Source of the DNA: a virus
Reading direction: 5' to 3' (one strand)
Length of the DNA: 64,000 nt
IMG/VR virus record: IMGVR_UViG_3300038457_000086
Coordinates: 1 to 64,000 of that record
A program made the position numbers and the translations under genes. Each line of letters opens with the position of its first letter. Position 1 is the first letter of the stretch. The notes under the pieces were generated by a model that saw only the letters and a program-made list of their open reading frames with translations, was not told the DNA's origin and did not search any database. This document shows positions 15,424-23,137 of the stretch, piece after piece.

Positions 15424-16172
15424 GCGGCAACAGCCTCCGCGACGAGATCGGCCGCTGTTAGGAGTTCGATGAGCTTGTCCGCCGACGCCTTGTTAAACGC
15501 AGCCCGCGCAGCCCGCGCATCCCGCGCAGCCCACGCAGCCCGCGCATCCCGCGCATCCCGCGCAGCCCACGCAGCCCGCGCAGCCCACGCAGCCCGCGCA
15601 GCCCGCGCAGCCCGCGCATCCCGCGCAGCCCGCGCATCCCACGCAGCCCGCGCATCCCACGCAGCCCACGCAGCCCACGCAGCCCACGCAAGCTTCTCCA
15701 CCTCCTCGTCGCTAAGGGGGTTGCCCTCCACGTCGCGGGTATACCCGTCGGCCACGCGCCGGCAGATCGCCTTCACGTCCTCCCCCTCGGCGACGTTCAC
15801 CAGGCCCCACTCCGGGTCGACCATCAGCCAGGCCGCGAACTGTGGCCACACCTTCGACAGGTCCGCACCGGGCTCGATCGCGCCCATGAACCGCTCCGGC
15901 CACGGGATCGCCAGCGGGTCAGGGAACGACTCGAAGATCCCGTCCTCCAAGTAGGCGAGCTGGGCTGGTATCCCGAACTCGCTCTCGTAGCGCATATGGC
16001 CCCCGTTAAGGTCTTCCAGAACGCAACCCACCGCGCAGTACGTGGGCTTCTCGCCCGCTCGTACATAGGCGCCCTTCGCGATCTCATCCAGCAGGCGGTG
16101 CGCCTGGATCTTCCCCAGCACCTTGCTCTTCAACTCCGGTTTGCCGTGGTAGGCGATCAGCGTGTCGGACAT
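15420..16172 (-). CDS. Protein with AAW/DAR tripeptide repeat tract
   Basis: 250 residues starting [20 protein letters not shown]. The N-terminal 160 residues look globular ([54 protein letters not shown]). The next 60 or so residues are a pure alternation of WAA, RAA and DAR tripeptides encoded by 21 tandem 9-bp units, and a short helix closes the protein. The repeat should form a long Ala-rich helix whose length can change by slippage. Function unknown; position next to the DnaA-like gene hints at a DNA-replication or host-takeover role. Confidence 0.75.
   Translation of the reverse strand: MSDTLIAYHGKPELKSKVLGKIQAHRLLDEIAKGAYVRAGEKPTYCAVGCVLEDLNGGHMRYESEFGIPAQLAYLEDGIFESFPDPLAIPWPERFMGAIEPGADLSKVWPQFAAWLMVDPEWGLVNVAEGEDVKAICRRVADGYTRDVEGNPLSDEEVEKLAWAAWAAWAAWDARAAWDARAARDARAARAARAAWAARAAWAARDARDARAAWAARDARAARAAFNKASADKLIELLTAADLVAEAVAA
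15499..15687. repeat. Minisatellite of 21 tandem 9-bp units
   Basis: 189 bases made of exactly 21 units such as GCAGCCCGC, GCATCCCGC and GCAGCCCAC. The length is a multiple of three, so unit gain or loss keeps the frame of the surrounding gene. There are no spacers, which rules out a CRISPR array. Confidence 0.9.
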
Positions 16173-16639
16173 GATTCTCTCCCTTGGTTGATGTCACAAA
16201 TCACGAACCTGACCGGAGTCTGCGCAGCCTTCTCCCACAGGCGTCCAAAGCGCACCGCGATCCAGTCCCGGCTATTCGCGGGGCACGCCAGCATCCACAC
16301 GCCATCGACGAAGCGGTGAGCGTGCACATCGTCGAGCCAGATATCGAAGACGAGCCCGTCGACCATCCCGCGCATCTCCCGACGCAGCGCCTCCCAGGCT
16401 GCCAGCAGCTCTGAGGACGGACTAGTGTTGTGCGGGTCAAGGAGCGCCCGGGAACGCTCCGCCCGGCCGTACTCGACGACAGCTTGCTCCGCTGCCAGGT
16501 GCTTAGCGTGGGCTCGCTCCGCGTCTTGGCGAGCTTGACGCGCTTCAGCAGTAAGGCGACGTAGCACTCGATCTTTCCCCAGCTGCTGGGCTGGAGCAGC
16601 GTCGCTACGGCCCACTGTTGCCACGGCATTAGCGCTCAT
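16157..16639 (-). CDS. DnaA domain-I-like protein
   Basis: 160 residues. After a charged helical N-terminus, AWEALRREMRGMVDG, FDIWLDDVHAHRFVDGVWML and ACPANSRDWIAVRFGRLWE follow the pattern of DnaA domain I (a tryptophan-anchored helix, a beta hairpin, then the ANxFxxDWI-type helix). The AAA+ and DNA-binding domains of DnaA are absent. In DnaA, domain I recruits helicase and modulators, so this protein could hijack host initiation factors for the phage origin. AGGGGATC precedes ATG. Confidence 0.65.
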   Translation of the reverse strand: MSANAVATVGRSDAAPAQQLGKDRVLRRLTAEARQARQDAERAHAKHLAAEQAVVEYGRAERSRALLDPHNTSPSSELLAAWEALRREMRGMVDGLVFDIWLDDVHAHRFVDGVWMLACPANSRDWIAVRFGRLWEKAAQTPVRFVICDINQGRESCPTR

Positions 16640-16754
16640 AGTGATCCCCTAGCGCTTGTCTCGGGATAAGCCCCAGCCACCAATACAACACAGGGGTTTG
16701 TCCCTACTCTTTTCTTCTTCTTAACTTCGGGGGTGTGATTTCGACGTGACAAGC
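16640..16754. other. AT-richer intergenic gap with a purine tract
   Basis: One of the few gaps in the early operon. On the minus strand it holds AAGTTAAGAAGAAGAAAAGA followed by GACAAACCCC and GGGGCTTATCC, a possible weak stem. No convincing promoter or terminator was seen. Its base composition and its place between two replication-linked genes make it a candidate origin or regulatory region. Confidence 0.3.
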
Positions 16755-17159
16755 TCACGATGTCACGCCCCTATGTCCCGCGTGACCTTCGCGTGACCTG
16801 CGCTTACGGTCACGCCACGCCTCACGTGTCTCGGACGGCTTGGGGTCTTTCTGTACGTCGTGCCAGTCGTGGACGTACTCAACGCCCATCTCGGCGTCCA
16901 TCTCCAGCAGCTCAAACTGACGCATCTTCTTAACCGTCGAGCGCGCGATGGCCAGCGTGACGCCGGCTTGCGCCGCGTAATCCTCCTCGGTCGCCTTCTC
17001 GTTGTTAGCGATGAAGAGATATCCCCGCACGGGAGACTCTGCGGCGGTTGCCCACACGCCGAACACCGCGCACCATTTCTCGGCATGGCTGAGGCGCCGG
17101 AACTTTCGATCAGTGCCGAGTTTCGTGTAGACGAGGAAGAGGTCATAACCCTTGGCCAT
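16755..17159 (-). CDS. Replisome-organizer-like winged-helix protein
   Basis: 134 residues from ATG at 17159. YDLFLVYTKLGTDRKFRRLS, then EKWCAVFGVWATAAESPVRG and IARSTVKKMRQFELLEM, fit the N-terminal winged helix of phage replisome organizers (DnaD/gp39-like), which bind the origin and recruit helicase. The C-terminus is basic. Its ATG overlaps the stop of a tiny leader frame (TAATG), which explains the lack of its own ribosome site. A longer GTG-started form would overlap the upstream gene. Confidence 0.65.
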   Translation of the reverse strand: MAKGYDLFLVYTKLGTDRKFRRLSHAEKWCAVFGVWATAAESPVRGYLFIANNEKATEEDYAAQAGVTLAIARSTVKKMRQFELLEMDAEMGVEYVHDWHDVQKDPKPSETREAWRDRKRRSREGHAGHRGVTS

Positions 17160-17215
17160 TACGCTGTCGTGTTCATGGTCCCCGGCATCCAGCCGCGGTT
17201 TGGCGCGAGCATCAT
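17159..17215 (-). CDS. Possible 18-residue leader peptide
   Basis: MMLAPNRGWMPGTMNTTA has AGGAG well placed before its tandem ATGs, which overlap the upstream stop; its own TAA overlaps the ATG of the replisome-organizer gene. It most likely serves translational coupling. Confidence 0.4.
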   Translation of the reverse strand: MMLAPNRGWMPGTMNTTA

Positions 17216-17406
17216 GCTGCGCTCCTGCGAGAAGATTCACTAGCGGTCTCGGCGGCTTCCTTGGCGGCCTTGGCGCGTTCACGTGCGCGTCGTTTGGCTC
17301 GTGCCCGGATTTCCTTCTGGAGCGTGCGACTGAAATACGGCTGCCCTCCGACGATCCTGTACTGGTTTGCCCGGTTTCCCGCTGAGCGGTCGATATCAGG
17401 TGCCAC
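17212..17406 (-). CDS. Small basic protein
   Basis: 64 residues from a GTG overlapping the upstream TAG. VGGQPYFSRTLQKEIRARAK begins a highly basic helix ending in SSRRSAA. It may bind nucleic acid. No family recognised. Confidence 0.65.
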   Translation of the reverse strand: MAPDIDRSAGNRANQYRIVGGQPYFSRTLQKEIRARAKRRARERAKAAKEAAETASESSRRSAA

Positions 17407-17774
17407 TACGCCACCAGCCGTTCATAGTCGTAGGGAGACATAGGCTTCCGCTCAACCGTGTCGAGAGGCTCGGGGTCCACAGGAACGCCAGCGCCTGTCT
17501 GGTGAGCCTCTCCGGCGGACAGGACTAGCTCGCCTTTCCTGGGCTCACCGTCGCTCGCTGACGCTCCTGCCGACCCCGAATCTGCAAGGAGTGTGTACCT
17601 CCAGCCTCCGGCGCTGAGACGCTGCTTAGCGATCCGATACCCGGCCTTCCTAAGCTCCTCTATACGTGCGCCGTACCTGACGATTCCCGCCTCGACAAAC
17701 TGCCCGTTAGTCACACCACGGCGGTCTACACGGGCCTGGTCGAGCATCCGGAGCACGTCCTGTTTCTGGGTCAT
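17406..17774 (-). CDS. Winged-helix DNA-binding protein
   Basis: 122 residues starting MTQKQDVLRMLDQARVDRRG. TNGQFVEAGIVRYGARIEEL, then RKAGYRIAKQRLSAGGWRYT, is a common phage winged helix (DNA-reading helix, then beta wing). The C-terminal third is disordered and acidic with PMSPYDYERL at the end. The ATG at 17774 overlaps the upstream stop by four bases. A regulator or replication accessory. Confidence 0.75.
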   Translation of the reverse strand: MTQKQDVLRMLDQARVDRRGVTNGQFVEAGIVRYGARIEELRKAGYRIAKQRLSAGGWRYTLLADSGSAGASASDGEPRKGELVLSAGEAHQTGAGVPVDPEPLDTVERKPMSPYDYERLVA

Positions 17775-18295
17775 GCCGCCTCCGCCATTGGCCGGTATTC
17801 CCGCTCGAGCCACGGCATCAGATCGAGCCATTCAGCGAGCCTCACCGTTTCAGACGGCAAGTCCTCGAAGGGAATGCGGAGCTTGCGCGAACGGTCAAGC
17901 ATCCCGTGGTGACCGTCGCAGCCACAGAGGCCACCGCACCCCGGCACCCATGTCGCCGGCAGTTCGCACAGCTCCTGCAATGACCGTGGGAACGGCCCGC
18001 AGCCATACAGCCCCCACGTCTCTGCTAGCTCGGCGCGCCTCGGCCATATCTCACGACGCAGCACTTGTTTGCTTATCAGGTGGCAGCGCACGAGCTGCCC
18101 GTCGCACGGTACGCCCGGCGCGAACCGTGCGAGGAAACACACGGCGGTCACGCCTGGCAGATCACACGCATAGGTGTATTTGGCTGCGCGGGCACACTTA
18201 CGACGACGCAAGCCCTTCACGGTCTTCTCTCGCTTCACCGGCCTCTCGACTGGCAGAACGGTCGCCTTGGCCTCACTGGACGGTAAAGGGCTCAT
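17771..18295 (-). CDS. HNH-like zinc nuclease domain protein
   Basis: 174 residues. A CDGQLVRCHLISKQVLRREI stretch supplies a CH pair, and GCGGLCGCDGHHGMLDRSRK supplies a cysteine cluster and HH, the arrangement of compact HNH/NinG-type phage nucleases that work with recombination systems. It neighbours the RuvC-like resolvase, overlapping its gene by four bases. Substrate unknown; DNA-branch processing is inferred. Confidence 0.65.
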   Translation of the reverse strand: MSPLPSSEAKATVLPVERPVKREKTVKGLRRRKCARAAKYTYACDLPGVTAVCFLARFAPGVPCDGQLVRCHLISKQVLRREIWPRRAELAETWGLYGCGPFPRSLQELCELPATWVPGCGGLCGCDGHHGMLDRSRKLRIPFEDLPSETVRLAEWLDLMPWLEREYRPMAEAA

Positions 18296-18783
18296 AGTTC
18301 GTTCCCCTCAGCCACGGTGACGGCGACAGCTAGCGCAGCCCAACAGTCGCCACTCATGCCGTACAGCGGCCCCGGTGTGGCCTTTTTGCCGATCGCCTTG
18401 TCCTTGCCTGGGCCGTAGCGGTCGATCAGCGCCTGGCGGACGTTCGGGTCTTTCGCCCGCGTGCTGCCGCACAGGTGTAGCTTCACATTCTTGCGATAGA
18501 TGCACGTGTGCTCCGGTCGTGCGAACTTCGCCTGCCCCATCCTCCACCGCTCAATGAAACGACCGGCCCAGACGCACGTGTCGAACACTGTGGCGCCGAC
18601 AGCCATGCCGTAGCTGGCCACCATCTCAATCGCCAGCAAGTTCTCCGACCTCGACGACATCTCGATCATCGTCAGCGCAGTCACGTTGTCGACCTTTTCC
18701 CACTCGACCGGCAGACGACTCTCGGTGTCGTAGATCAGCAACGCCGATTCCTCGTTGCCGGGATCGATCGCCAACAGCCTCAC
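18292..18783 (-). CDS. RuvC-like Holliday junction resolvase
   Basis: 163 residues with the RNase-H-fold acidic residues in order: D7 in LLAIDPGN, E53 in LAIEMVASYG and D146 in SGDCWAALAVAV. KNVKLHLCGSTRAKDPNVRQ is the conserved basic segment of phage RuvC-type enzymes. It would cut branched DNA made by the RecT pathway before packaging. Overlaps on both sides place it inside the early operon. Confidence 0.85.
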   Translation of the reverse strand: MRLLAIDPGNEESALLIYDTESRLPVEWEKVDNVTALTMIEMSSRSENLLAIEMVASYGMAVGATVFDTCVWAGRFIERWRMGQAKFARPEHTCIYRKNVKLHLCGSTRAKDPNVRQALIDRYGPGKDKAIGKKATPGPLYGMSGDCWAALAVAVTVAEGNEL

Positions 18784-18944
18784 GCCGCTCGCCTCCGCTC
18801 ATCCCGAGCAAGGAACTCCTCACGAAGCCGGCGGTGTGTCTCCCGGATCTCTTCCCTCTCGCGATCCTCCTCTAGCCGTTTCGCCTGGGATACGGAGATG
18901 CCCTTGCGGGGCTTGTGGATCTCCCTGCCCTTCCACGCGCTCAC
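18780..18944 (-). CDS. Small charged helical protein
   Basis: 54 residues from GTG at 18944, chosen because GAGGTG precedes it and it overlaps the upstream TGA. After SAWKGREIHKPRKGIS the rest is a charged helix, RLEEDREREEIRETHRRLRE. Function unknown. Confidence 0.65.
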   Translation of the reverse strand: MSAWKGREIHKPRKGISVSQAKRLEEDREREEIRETHRRLREEFLARDERRRAA

Positions 18945-19330
18945 GAAGACACCTCGGCGCGGGAAATCGGCGCGTAAATCGCTGGACACGTCGGACCGTG
19001 CATCCCGCAGAAGGAAAGTCCTGGGCGTGTCCAGTCTTCAGCGGCGCACGCGGAGCAAGGACAATGGCGTCCGTGGGTGAGACGCGGCTCCTCACGGGCA
19101 GCGAGACGCGCCTCCGCCTGTTCAGCGCGAACCTTCCACTGAAGCCATGCGACACCGCACTCCGGACATGCGTCGTCGTCCGCATGGGACGGCTCCTCAG
19201 GGGCAGCGAGAGCGGCCCCGAAGCCATCGGCAAACTGCTCACTCACGAAGCCCACGATTTTCATTTCACCGCGAGCCTCGCAGCGCTTACGCCACGCCCC
19301 CTCCAGCGCCTCGCGCTCTTGACCGCCCAT
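18941..19330 (-). CDS. Mosaic-family protein with two cysteine clusters
   Basis: 129 residues starting MGGQEREALEGAWRKRCEA, the family opening. It carries a degraded linker ALAAPEEPS, a CPECGVAWLQW zinc knuckle, then RLAAREEPR and a cysteine-rich C-terminus (HCPCSACAAEDW, FCGMHGPTC). It shows how unrelated zinc blocks have been spliced between linkers. Confidence 0.75.
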   Translation of the reverse strand: MGGQEREALEGAWRKRCEARGEMKIVGFVSEQFADGFGAALAAPEEPSHADDDACPECGVAWLQWKVRAEQAEARLAAREEPRLTHGRHCPCSACAAEDWTRPGLSFCGMHGPTCPAIYAPISRAEVSS

Positions 19331-19566
19331 CAGACTTCGCCTACTTCCTCAATGCGAGCCTCGATGCACTCGATCGTGTTGGGATCGCGCACACGACGAC
19401 CACGGCCGATGATTTTCAGGTCAGACGGGCTTCCGGCGAAGTCCGGGACACCACCACTCAGTCGCTTAGCACGTGCCTCCTTAGCCGTGCGCGCTTTGAC
19501 CCAAAACGGGCGAGGCAGTATCTCGACTTGCTCAAACTCATACCAGTACTCGCGCTCTTGACCCAT
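19330..19566 (-). CDS. Hypothetical protein with QERE start
   Basis: 78 residues: MGQEREYWYEFEQVEILPRP, then FWVKARTAKEARAKRLSGG and IIGRGRRVRDPNTIECIEAR. The compact alpha/beta pattern resembles other small proteins here that begin with a short beta strand and an AKEAR-type helix. TGATG overlap with the upstream mini-gene sets the start. Confidence 0.7.
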   Translation of the reverse strand: MGQEREYWYEFEQVEILPRPFWVKARTAKEARAKRLSGGVPDFAGSPSDLKIIGRGRRVRDPNTIECIEARIEEVGEV

Positions 19567-19643
19567 CAGGCACCCCGACCTTGCGCACGGAGCAGCTTGC
19601 GTCGGTGGCAGCGGATGGCGCCGACGATGCACTCACTAGTCAC
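19566..19643 (-). CDS. 25-residue Cys/His mini-protein
   Basis: VTSECIVGAIRCHRRKLL, then RAQGRGA. The GTG overlaps the upstream TGA (GTGA), AGGGG sits upstream, and its own TGA overlaps the downstream ATG. Perfect coupling on both sides supports a real gene despite its size. Confidence 0.5.
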   Translation of the reverse strand: MTSECIVGAIRCHRRKLLRAQGRGA

Positions 19644-19957
19644 GATCGCCCCTGTGCCTTCAGAATTGCCATACCGATCGCAGCACGCGTGTCCAAGACC
19701 TTGACAACACCGCGCAAACCCTCCCAACGGCCCTCCTCCTCCACGCCCATCAGAGCGGTCTCCTGGTCGGCCTTCGCGGACCGTTCCGCGACCGTGCCCT
19801 CCGCTTTCATGAACTCTTCGGCGCGGGTCTTCTCCTTCAAGCGCCGGGCGAGGAAGTGAGCTTGCGCGGCCTCCTCGTACTCATTCTGGTGCACGGCCAG
19901 CGCCTGGTCGATTGCCTCAAGGCGTTCTTGTACCGCTGCGGGATGAGAGAGGGTCAC
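19640..19957 (-). CDS. Hypothetical helical protein of the recombination cluster
   Basis: 105 residues from a GTG overlapping the upstream TGA. AVQERLEAIDQALAVHQNEY and EEAAQAHFLARRLKEKTRAE form a long helical hairpin, ending GLRGVVKVLDTRAAIGMAIL. Similar helical proteins often lie beside phage recombinase genes. No enzyme motif seen. Confidence 0.7.
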   Translation of the reverse strand: MTLSHPAAVQERLEAIDQALAVHQNEYEEAAQAHFLARRLKEKTRAEEFMKAEGTVAERSAKADQETALMGVEEEGRWEGLRGVVKVLDTRAAIGMAILKAQGRS

Positions 19958-20049
19958 GACTTGCCCTTCCCGTCGCAGGCCGGGCACTCTTTGATGTGCT
20001 CGCCGTGCTTGACCCAGCCACCCCCGTTGCACTTTCCGCAGACGCTCAT
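19954..20049 (-). CDS. 31-residue DnaJ-like zinc knuckle
   Basis: MSVCGKCNGGGWVKHGEHIK, then ECPACDGKGKS: two CxxCxGxG-type motifs, i.e. a single DnaJ-style zinc centre. ATGA overlap with the nuclease gene upstream and GTGA with the gene downstream argue it is real. Such mini-knuckles usually mediate protein contacts. Confidence 0.65.
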   Translation of the reverse strand: MSVCGKCNGGGWVKHGEHIKECPACDGKGKS

Positions 20050-20900
20050 GCTGCCGCCTTCCTCGCCGCTTTGCGCTGGACCGCCATGTCGGCGTTGATC
20101 CGTTTCCGTGACTGGTGGACGGCCAAGAGGCCGAGGAAGTCGAGCTCGGTGGCCTCGCAATGCACGAGCTCAACCTCGCCGAGGTCGCTGATGCCGACGA
20201 TGATGATGTCGTCGACTGGCTCGATCTGGGACGGCTCAAGCGCCATCGCGTAGCCGCGGGTCTGATAGTGCGCCTGCTCGTAAATCCTTCCTTTGCCGGT
20301 CTTGTAGTCGATCAGGGTGCGACGGTTGTTGATGCGGCAGATCAGGTCAGGGCGTCCCGCGTAACGGTGCGCGGGTTCGCAGACGATCTTCTCGGCCTCT
20401 TCGGGCTCCGGATCCAGTAGTAGCCACGCCCGCGCAGCGCCCTTGACCCATGCGCGCCACTCCTCCGGATAGTCGGCCAGCTTCGGTGCCTCACCGGTGG
20501 TCGCGAGCTTCTCGAACGCGGAGTGGATCGCCCTCCCACGCTCAGCCCCCTCATCCCGCGCACCTTCGGCGCCCATCTTCTCCCGGCGCACCAGGTTGAC
20601 CGCTTGCTCCGGGCTCACGATGATCACGTCGTCGAGGACCAGGCGCGCCAGGCCTTCGATGCCCTTCTGCTCTGCCCACGGGATCAGGGCCGGCTTCTCC
20701 AGCGTGCCCGTGATCGATGACACGGCCGTGAAGTCGTCGCCGTTCAGGGCGTAGCGGCGCCGGTCCTTCTTCGCCGGCTCCCCCTTCTTCGTGAGCCATT
20801 CGCCCGGGCCCAGATCTTCAAAACGGAGCGTGCCAAGACCCTCGATCTCGCGCTCGACGATCTCCCCGTCGACGACTAGGTCTATCGCCGTGGCGCTCAT
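20046..20900 (-). CDS. PD-(D/E)XK exonuclease (RecB/Cas4-like)
   Basis: 284 residues. The nuclease residues are visible in order: GRAIH (H126), CEPAHRYAGRPDLI (E175, D185), LIDYKTGK (D198, K200) and EQAHYQTRGYAM (the QxxxY motif near 209-216). It should degrade one strand of double-stranded DNA ends to load the RecT annealing protein encoded two genes upstream. The coiled-coil protein and a small gene lie between them. Confidence 0.88.
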   Translation of the reverse strand: MSATAIDLVVDGEIVEREIEGLGTLRFEDLGPGEWLTKKGEPAKKDRRRYALNGDDFTAVSSITGTLEKPALIPWAEQKGIEGLARLVLDDVIIVSPEQAVNLVRREKMGAEGARDEGAERGRAIHSAFEKLATTGEAPKLADYPEEWRAWVKGAARAWLLLDPEPEEAEKIVCEPAHRYAGRPDLICRINNRRTLIDYKTGKGRIYEQAHYQTRGYAMALEPSQIEPVDDIIIVGISDLGEVELVHCEATELDFLGLLAVHQSRKRINADMAVQRKAARKAAA

Positions 20901-21145
20901 GCCCTCGCCTCGAAAGCCGCGAGGTGATGGGAGTTGACGCTCGCCAGGTCACGCTCCAGGACCTCGACGTTCTCCCACTCCCGGAGCGGGTGATTCTCGG
21001 TCCAGCGCCGGAGCGCGACCCAGCAGTAGTCGGCCGATCCGCACGCGATCAGATCGAGAGATGGGCCGTGTCCGCGCAGCTCCTCGGCCGGATGCTCGCC
21101 GTCGGGGTCGCCGCTGAACATGATGACGCCGTAGTGGGTGTTCAT
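20897..21145 (-). CDS. Hypothetical protein of the recombination cluster
   Basis: 82 residues starting MNTHYGVIMFSGDPDGEHPA. DLIACGSADYCWVALRRWTE and LREWENVEVLERDLASVNSH give a small alpha/beta protein. ATG at 21145 overlaps the upstream stop by four bases. No family recognised. Confidence 0.65.
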   Translation of the reverse strand: MNTHYGVIMFSGDPDGEHPAEELRGHGPSLDLIACGSADYCWVALRRWTENHPLREWENVEVLERDLASVNSHHLAAFEARA

Positions 21146-22023
21146 CGGGTCCTCACCGCCAGTCCGTCGACTTGCTCGATCGTGACGCCGGGGATCTCCC
21201 GCACACCGTCTTTGACGGCCGCGTTGATCAGGCGCTCGTCGACGATCAGGTACTTGCGCGGCACGAGGTCGGGGTCCACAACGGTGGCCTTCCACCGTTT
21301 CGTGCCCGAGGTCCCTGCAAGCTTCGTCCTGCCCACAGTGGTCGCCGGGGTGCTCTTCGCTGCGACCTCGGCCTGTGTTGCCTCGTCAGCCTCCCGGCGT
21401 GCCCGATCAGCACGCTCCTGGGCTTCCCGGCCGTCCTGACGCGCCTGTGCCTCTGCGGCGAGCAGCCGATACGCCTCGGAGCGTTCATCCGCGTTGCCGA
21501 GAGCGACTTCGAGGGCCTCGTCGCCCATGGCGGCGATCTCGCGGGCGCGCTCGTTCGCGGCCTCCCGCAGCTCGCGCTGACGTGCCTGCTCAGCCTCGCG
21601 AGCTTGACGCTCGATCCTCGCCGCCTCCTCCGCTCTCGCGCGGCGCTCAGCCTCGGCCTTCTCCTCCGCAGCACGGCGCTCGGCGTCGATGCGTGCCTGC
21701 TCCGCGGCGACACGCTCGGCCTCCTCGCGTTGGAACGCGATGACCTTGCCGCGCACGAGCTGGTCGGCCTCATCGAGCGGCGCTGCGGCTGATTTGAACC
21801 GGGCGTTGATCGCTTTGACATGGCTGTTCAGCGGGTCGACAAGGAACTTGCGTGCCGTCTCCCCTTTGCGCTTCGCCGTCGCGATCTCGCCGAGGAACTC
21901 CGTCGCGGTCCGTGCCTGCTCGGGTGTGTTGACCTCAAGGGCCTGCGCACGCTGAACGACCGCGGAGACCTCCTCGGTGACCACGGCGACGGCCTCCTGA
22001 TCGATGGTGGCCAGATCGCTCAT
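21142..22023 (-). CDS. Long coiled-coil protein associated with RecT
   Basis: 293 residues. N-terminal FLGEIATAKRKGETARKFLV and a long Glu/Arg/Ala coiled coil (residues about 95-215) precede a conserved C-terminal domain, RWKATVVDPDLVPRKYLIVD, then LINAAVKDGVREIPGVTIEQ. This architecture is frequent beside phage RecT/exonuclease pairs. It may tether recombination factors or protect ends; the activity is not established. Confidence 0.75.
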   Translation of the reverse strand: MSDLATIDQEAVAVVTEEVSAVVQRAQALEVNTPEQARTATEFLGEIATAKRKGETARKFLVDPLNSHVKAINARFKSAAAPLDEADQLVRGKVIAFQREEAERVAAEQARIDAERRAAEEKAEAERRARAEEAARIERQAREAEQARQRELREAANERAREIAAMGDEALEVALGNADERSEAYRLLAAEAQARQDGREAQERADRARREADEATQAEVAAKSTPATTVGRTKLAGTSGTKRWKATVVDPDLVPRKYLIVDERLINAAVKDGVREIPGVTIEQVDGLAVRTR

Positions 22024-22910
22024 GACGCCGCACCGGTCTTCGCAAGGTGCGCTCCGAGGGCCTGGCGGAACTCGTCAAGCAGTGCGGGCGTGAGATCCTC
22101 TGTGCAGTCCACGCCGACCGAGGACAGGAGCATCGTCAGTGTGTTGTCGCTGATGCCCGCAGCGTTGAGCGCTTCGGTGAGCGCCGTGAGTTCCTCCTCG
22201 CTGATGCGCTCCGGCTCGTCTGTCGCTGCGCGGGTCTCAACGACGTCGGCCTCAACGTACTCCGTACCGTTCGATGCCGGCTCGGCGATCTCAACAGCGG
22301 TGGCTTGGACGATCTCGCCCTCGGCGTACACGCGGATGCCGTTCATCACATCCGGGCAGTACCAGGCGACCCCGTTGCTCATCGCCCGGGCGAAGAACAT
22401 GTTGCGGGGGTACTTGACGTAGTTCGACGGAGCGCCGCTTTTTGACGGTTTCGTCAGCAATGCAGCTTCGGCGTCGGCTTGAGTGAAGTCGGAGGTCCCG
22501 AACGCATCGGGCCACGGGAGCCACTGGCCGTGCTCATCCTTTCCGGGTGCGGTGCCGCGCCCAAACTCGATCGAGCATCCGTCAGCGTCGAGCTCCAGGA
22601 CTCGGTAGTCGTACTTCCCCGAGGCCTTGACCTTCGACGCCTGCAGGTTTGCCGACATCTCGGGTTTCCCCTCGATGATGTGGATGTCCGTCATCGCCTG
22701 CGTGGCGCTGAGCCCGAGGTCCCGGCCGAAGATCAGCTTCGCGAACGCCTGATCGGCTTGGCGAGCATCCTTGAACATCCCGGACCTGGCGAGCCCGTTG
22801 CCGAGCCTGTACAGCATGTCTATCTCGCCGTTGGTGATCGGAGCGTCGATCTCCGTGGAATGCCGGTCGTCGAGCTCGGCTGGCTGTACGTCTATCGTCT
22901 GATCCATCAC
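22020..22910 (-). CDS. recT: RecT-family single-strand annealing protein
   Basis: 296 residues. AFAKLIFGRDLGLSATQAMT, IIEGKPEMSANLQASKVKAS and YPRNMFFARAMSNGVAWYCP are diagnostic of the RecT/Redbeta superfamily. The C-terminal 80 residues are acidic and flexible, as is usual for partner binding. Together with the exonuclease at 20046-20900 it forms the phage recombination system, well suited to joining very short homologies such as those repeated in this operon. Confidence 0.9.
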   Translation of the reverse strand: MMDQTIDVQPAELDDRHSTEIDAPITNGEIDMLYRLGNGLARSGMFKDARQADQAFAKLIFGRDLGLSATQAMTDIHIIEGKPEMSANLQASKVKASGKYDYRVLELDADGCSIEFGRGTAPGKDEHGQWLPWPDAFGTSDFTQADAEAALLTKPSKSGAPSNYVKYPRNMFFARAMSNGVAWYCPDVMNGIRVYAEGEIVQATAVEIAEPASNGTEYVEADVVETRAATDEPERISEEELTALTEALNAAGISDNTLTMLLSSVGVDCTEDLTPALLDEFRQALGAHLAKTGAAS

Positions 22911-23137
22911 GAACCTCGATTCGTGGTCGCGCGCCCGGGTGTTCCAGCACCGCGGGCGCTATTTGTGTGTGAAAAGCCCGTTGCGCCGGACATGACGCTC
23001 ACCAAATGTCGGTTCACGCGCACATCGCTCTGCGCCTTACGCTCCTGCCGTTCCCCGAGCCGCTCACGGTCGAAGTCCTCGATCGTCGGCTGTTTGTTGC
23101 GCTTGCGAAGCCACTCGCTGAGTTTCTGCCCGTTCAT
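22907..23137 (-). CDS. Hypothetical protein
   Basis: 76 residues: MNGQKLSEWLRKRNKQPTIE, then DFDRERLGERQERKAQSDVR, followed by a flexible Ser/Gly/Thr tail. The N-terminal helix is amphipathic. TGATG overlap sets ATG at 23137. Unknown role before recT. Confidence 0.6.
   Translation of the reverse strand: MNGQKLSEWLRKRNKQPTIEDFDRERLGERQERKAQSDVRVNRHLVSVMSGATGFSHTNSARGAGTPGRATTNRGS

Noticed and set aside
15499-15687. CRISPR-like repetitive region
   Set aside because: Units are contiguous 9-mers without spacers and lie in a coding gene.
15458-15691. Long open frames rich in Gly-Cys or Leu-Arg-Gly repeats over the minisatellite
   Set aside because: They are alternative-frame readings of the 9-bp repeat; the frame at 15420-16172 has globular flanks and coupled start and stop.
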